This document shows positions 7,145 through 10,366 of a stretch of 10,366 nt of DNA, piece after piece. Source of the stretch: Eubacteriales bacterium. Lineage in GTDB: Bacteria; Bacillota; Clostridia; Lachnospirales; Lachnospiraceae. Positions within the stretch are counted from its first letter, which is position 1, and every line of letters begins with the position of its first letter. The stretch spans positions 1 through 10,366 of the forward strand of contig JAUNPT010000014.1 in assembly GCA_030536565.1 (NCBI GenBank), in the 5' to 3' direction. Under the pieces are notes generated by a model, which made no database searches, was not told the origin of the DNA, and saw nothing but the letters and a program-made list of their open reading frames with translations. Made by a program: the position numbers and the translations under genes.

Positions 7145-7615
7145 TTAATCCTCATCTGGCTCCACTTCCATCAGTTCACCTTCAACCTTGTCAACATACA
7201 TAATTCCGTCAAGATGGTCAATTTCATGGCAGAGACAACGCGCCAGAAGGTCTTCTCCTTCGATAATATATTCCTCCATATTTTCATTAAGCGCCTTTAC
7301 CCTTGCATACTGCGGTCTTGTGACAATACCAACCTTCCCAGGAACACTTAAACAGCCTTCATTCCCAGTCTGTTCTCCCTTAGTTTCAAGAATTACAGGA
7401 TTAATAAGCACCAATGGCTGGTCACCGCAGTCTATGACTACAATTCTTTTACGTATGCCTACCTGTGGTGCTGCAAGACCAACTCCGTTAGTCTCATACA
7501 TTGTATCAAACATATCATCAATTAGTTCTTCAATTCTGGGAGTTATTTCTGTAACTTCCTTTGCTTTCTTTCTAAGTATCTCATCTCCAAGTATTCTTAC
7601 ATTTCTTAATGCCAT
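7145..7615 (-). CDS. def: Peptide deformylase
   Basis: The 156-residue metalloenzyme removes the N-formyl group from new proteins. All three family motifs are present: GVGLAAPQ (44-51), EGCLS (86-90, metal ligand C88) and HEIDH (130-134, ligands H130 and H134, catalytic E131). The form of motif II (EGCLS) and the short length fit the compact deformylases common in clostridia. The C-terminus is acidic (EGELMEVEPDED), ending soon after the last helix. The ATG at 7615 has AAGAGG six bases before it, and the gene starts 27 bases after priA ends. Adjacent fmt supplies the formyl-Met ends that this enzyme trims. Confidence 0.97.
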   Translation of the reverse strand: MALRNVRILGDEILRKKAKEVTEITPRIEELIDDMFDTMYETNGVGLAAPQVGIRKRIVVIDCGDQPLVLINPVILETKGEQTGNEGCLSVPGKVGIVTRPQYARVKALNENMEEYIIEGEDLLARCLCHEIDHLDGIMYVDKVEGELMEVEPDED

Positions 7616-7642
7616 ATCTAACCTCTTTTCTGCCTGTGCGGC

Positions 7643-9859
7643 TTAATTATTAAAATCGAACTGTACTCCTACATTCTTAAATAATGTATTTCCCAGTATG
7701 TACTTTTCTATTTTTTCCATTATATCTGTAAGTTTATCATAATTGTCTGCCCTTACATAAATCACCTTGCTGTAAACGTCATTTATCTTGTATATTGAGG
7801 CATTAGCCGGCCCTATCACAAAAAGCCTGTCTTTGCCTGCTTCAGCTTTAACGAGGATATTGGCTGCCTTTGCTGCTTCCTCCAAAGCTCCTTCATTCCC
7901 AGATGAAAGACTTATTGTCATCATATTCTGTACGGGCGGATATAGCAGAAGCTTTCTGTATGCAATCTCCTGCTCATAAAACATTTTGTAATCCTGACTG
8001 GCTGCTGCCGCTATACTGTAATGCTCTGGCGTATATGTCTGAATAACCACCTCGCCACCGCCTCCGGCTCTTCCAGCCCTTCCTGCCGCCTGTGTCAGCA
8101 GCTGAAATGTTTTCTCTGAAGCCTTGTAGTCTCCTGCATAAAGTGACATATCTGCTGCCAGAATGCCAACCAGTGTTACATTAGGGAAATCATGTCCTTT
8201 GACAATCATCTGCGTACCAATAAGAATATCTGCCGCTTCATTTGCAAATGCTGCAAGAATTTTTTCATGCCCCTCTTTGCCTGAGGTTGTATCCATATCC
8301 ATTCTGAGTGTCCTTGCCTGTGGAAACATTCTCTTAACCATTTCCTCAACCTGCTGTGTTCCTGCCCTAAAACCAGATATATACTTAGAACCGCATTTGG
8401 GGCAGTTATGAACCACTGGCTCCTCATATCCACAGTAATGGCAGACCAGCCTTCCATTTCTATGCGCTGTCAATGAAACATCACAGTGCGGACATTTCAT
8501 AACATGACCGCACGAGCGGCAGGATATAAATCCCGCATACCCTCTTTTATTAAGAAACAGCATAATCTGCTGCTTTTTCTTAAGCCTGTCGCATATCAGC
8601 TCCTGCAGCTTCCTGCTAAAGATTGAGCGGTTTCCTTCTTTTAATTCTTCCCGCAGGTCAGCTGTATAAACTACCGGCAGCTGGCCTGACCCTGCCCTGT
8701 TTGCCATAGTAAACAGTTTATATTCTCCATTACATGCCCTGTAATAAGACTCTACAGAAGGCGTTGCTGAACCTAAGATAACTGAGGCATTAGATTCCTT
8801 AGCAATATAATTAGCAGTATCCACTGCATGGTATTTTGGTGTCTGTTCTGACTTATACGCACCTTCATGCTCCTCGTCTATTACAATAAGGCCAATATTT
8901 GAAAACGGTGTGAACAGCGCTGAACGCGGCCCAATCATGATGTTTATTTCACCTTTCATTGCTCTTAAGAACTGGTCATACCGTTCACCCTTAGACATTC
9001 TGGAATTCATAATAGAAACACTGTTTCCGAATCTCCTATAAAAACGCTGCACAGTCTGAAAGGTAAGCGCAATCTCAGGTATAAGCATAATAACCTGCTT
9101 TCCCTGCATTATAACATGCTCTATAATCTCCATGTATACCTCTGTCTTGCCGCTTCCTGTAATCCCATGAACCAGATATGTCTTTCTTAATCCAGAATCA
9201 TAATCCGATTTTATCTCATCAGCTATTTTCTGCTGTTCTTCATTAAGCTTAAAAAGTCTTCCTGTAACCTCTGCATTTTTCACTGGATTCCTCAAAATCT
9301 GTTCAGTCTTAACAGTAATTATTCCCATTTCCTGCAATGCTGTAACTGTCTGCATTGTAATGTTAAGCTTATTTTTTATCACGTCAAATCCAATAACATT
9401 ATCCCTGATAAGAGCTTCCAAAAGCCTGTATCTTGCCCTTGCGTTCTTCTTTGCAAATGTTTCAAGATATAAAACCGCTTCATCTGACGTCACAGCTAAG
9501 GCCACAGTCTTTTTTTCCTTCTGTCTTACCTTTTCCTTTACAGGAATAACTGTCTTTAATGCCTGATTCATCGTAGAGCCATACTGATGCTTAAGCCATG
9601 CTGCAAGCTTTATAATCCTCTTAACCGCATGAACCTTTTCCTCTGCAATTGAAATGATTTCCTTGATTTTTTCAGGGTCATACTTAGCCTCACTGCCAAG
9701 CTCTATTACATAGCCAAAAATCTGCCTGTTTCCATTTCCAAATGGCACACGTACCATCATTCCAAGCTCTATACACCCTTCCAGATGCTTAGGCACGCGG
9801 TACTGAAATGTCTTATCCAATTGTTCGTGTGAGATATCTATAATTATATCCGCGTACAA
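7643..9859 (-). CDS. priA: Primosomal protein N' (replication restart helicase PriA)
   Basis: PriA is a 3'-to-5' superfamily 2 DNA helicase that recognises stalled forks and reloads the replicative helicase. The 738-residue product has the N-terminal 3'-end-binding domain (about 1-105), a winged-helix region (about 140-190), Walker A GITGSGKT (232-239), the Walker B box DEEH (328-331), GSATPS (363-368), then a two-zinc site inserted in the helicase core with eight cysteines: C447, C450, C456, C459, C473, C476, C486 and C489. Later motifs are GTQMIVKGHDF (548-558) and QAAGRAGR (590-597). Length is normal and nothing is missing. Initiation is at TTG 9859, supported by AAGGAG seven bases upstream. 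It appears to lead the priA-rlmN run. Confidence 0.97.
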   Translation of the reverse strand: MYADIIIDISHEQLDKTFQYRVPKHLEGCIELGMMVRVPFGNGNRQIFGYVIELGSEAKYDPEKIKEIISIAEEKVHAVKRIIKLAAWLKHQYGSTMNQALKTVIPVKEKVRQKEKKTVALAVTSDEAVLYLETFAKKNARARYRLLEALIRDNVIGFDVIKNKLNITMQTVTALQEMGIITVKTEQILRNPVKNAEVTGRLFKLNEEQQKIADEIKSDYDSGLRKTYLVHGITGSGKTEVYMEIIEHVIMQGKQVIMLIPEIALTFQTVQRFYRRFGNSVSIMNSRMSKGERYDQFLRAMKGEINIMIGPRSALFTPFSNIGLIVIDEEHEGAYKSEQTPKYHAVDTANYIAKESNASVILGSATPSVESYYRACNGEYKLFTMANRAGSGQLPVVYTADLREELKEGNRSIFSRKLQELICDRLKKKQQIMLFLNKRGYAGFISCRSCGHVMKCPHCDVSLTAHRNGRLVCHYCGYEEPVVHNCPKCGSKYISGFRAGTQQVEEMVKRMFPQARTLRMDMDTTSGKEGHEKILAAFANEAADILIGTQMIVKGHDFPNVTLVGILAADMSLYAGDYKASEKTFQLLTQAAGRAGRAGGGGEVVIQTYTPEHYSIAAAASQDYKMFYEQEIAYRKLLLYPPVQNMMTISLSSGNEGALEEAAKAANILVKAEAGKDRLFVIGPANASIYKINDVYSKVIYVRADNYDKLTDIMEKIEKYILGNTLFKNVGVQFDFNN

Positions 9860-9866
9860 CGTCTGT

Positions 9867-9872
9867 CTCCTT
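9867..9872 (-). promoter_or_regulatory. Ribosome binding site for the TTG start of priA
   Basis: AAGGAG sits seven bases before TTG 9859 on the minus strand. The encoded start (YADIIIDIS) matches the usual first beta strand of PriA, so the TTG is well supported. The 62-base gap between murE and priA shows no convincing promoter or terminator, so read-through from murE is possible. Confidence 0.75.
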
Positions 9873-9921
9873 ATCTATGAATAATTTAGAAGATTGCGAT
9901 GCTATTTATATTTCTTATCAA

Positions 9922-10366
9922 CTATCCTCTCCAGCCCTCAGCATGTAATTCTTCAAGGACCTCCTGAATAAGCACCCTCTCGTCCATAGGATACTTTACG
10001 CCTCTTATTTCCTGATAATCCTCATGTCCCTTTCCTGCAAGTACAATAATATCGCCCTGCTCGCCATTTTTAATCGCATATTTTATTGCCTCCTTACGGT
10101 CAACAATATCAACATGCCTGCCAGATGTCTTTGCAATACCTGTTTTTATATCCTCAATTATCGCCTCTGGACTTTCAAATCTCGGATTATCCGACGTAAT
10201 AATAGTGAGGTCTGCCAGTCTTCCTGACACCTCTCCCATCTCAAACCTTCTCTTACTTGAACGGTTTCCGCCACAGCCGAACAGACATACTAACCTGTTA
10301 GGATTATATTCCTTTAAAGTTTCCAAAATGCTCTCTAACGCCCTTGCATTGTGAGCATAATCAATC
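9922..10366 (-). CDS. murE: UDP-N-acetylmuramyl-tripeptide synthetase MurE, C-terminal part (5' end beyond window)
   Basis: About 148 C-terminal residues are present, and the frame stays open to the window edge. It begins IDYAHNARALES, the start of the Mur ligase C-terminal domain, followed by FGCGGNRS, a DNPR motif (10180-10191) and GKGHEDYQ near the end; the stop is TAG. MurE adds the third stem-peptide residue to UDP-MurNAc-L-Ala-D-Glu in the cytoplasm. DNPR is the motif linked to meso-diaminopimelate as substrate, while Lys-adding enzymes differ at the last position, so a DAP-type wall is inferred. The usual DYAHTPD reads DYAHNAR here, and the residues after GCGG lack the usual Asp-Lys spacing, so this is a divergent MurE subtype or a second paralogue. 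The TTG at 10326 is an internal codon, not the start. Confidence 0.9.
   Translation of the reverse strand, partial: IDYAHNARALESILETLKEYNPNRLVCLFGCGGNRSSKRRFEMGEVSGRLADLTIITSDNPRFESPEAIIEDIKTGIAKTSGRHVDIVDRKEAIKYAIKNGEQGDIIVLAGKGHEDYQEIRGVKYPMDERVLIQEVLEELHAEGWRG

Noticed and set aside
8206..8457. An 83-codon minus-strand frame inside priA
   Set aside because: It overlaps the zinc-binding and helicase part of PriA out of frame; the PriA reading explains the sequence.
9860..9921. A promoter or terminator in the murE-priA gap
   Set aside because: A TTGATA occurs but no -10 box lies at 16-18 bases, and there is no hairpin with a T-run.
1..10366. CRISPR array, tRNA, rRNA, insertion sequence or phage genes
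   Set aside because: No regularly spaced repeats, cloverleaf-like segments, transposase motifs or terminal inverted repeats were seen by eye.

Overview
The window looks like a chromosomal segment of a low-to-mid GC, Gram-positive Firmicute, most likely of the Lachnospiraceae. This rests on the gene order (murE, priA, def, fmt, a YugP-type membrane metallopeptidase, rsmB, rlmN), strong AGGAGG-type ribosome binding sites, frequent GTG/TTG starts, and the style of the MurE and PriA proteins. No database search was possible, so the family assignment is an inference.

Every supported gene lies on the minus strand, so the window is read from right to left. At the right edge is the 3' part of a murE-type cell-wall ligase gene (9922-10366). 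After a 62-base gap comes a housekeeping run: priA (replication restart helicase, TTG start), def (peptide deformylase), fmt (Met-tRNA formyltransferase), a HECGH membrane metallopeptidase, rsmB (16S rRNA m5C967 methyltransferase) and rlmN (23S rRNA/tRNA m2A methyltransferase). From priA to rlmN, gaps are 27 bases or less and three junctions overlap by 4 to 8 bases, which suggests one operon with translational coupling. def and fmt act at opposite ends of one cycle (formylation of the initiator Met and its removal). rsmB and rlmN modify the ribosome. The metallopeptidase is the non-ribosomal member.

The operon ends in a hairpin plus T-run just after rlmN (about 3001-3050). The remaining left part, 1-2845, is one open frame of 948 codons with no stop. 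It runs off the window's left end, so no ATG-to-stop frame closes inside the window. It encodes a large secreted protein: signal peptide, lamin-tail domain, two roughly 80-residue Cys-containing beta modules, a CehA/McbA-type PHP metallohydrolase domain with its metal ligands in place, two further beta domains, and the start of what looks like a DUF4350/glutaminase-like domain. It has its own possible promoter and a GTG start with a good ribosome binding site. It is the accessory element of the window and the best candidate for uncharacterised biology. No tRNA, rRNA, CRISPR array, insertion sequence or phage gene was seen.
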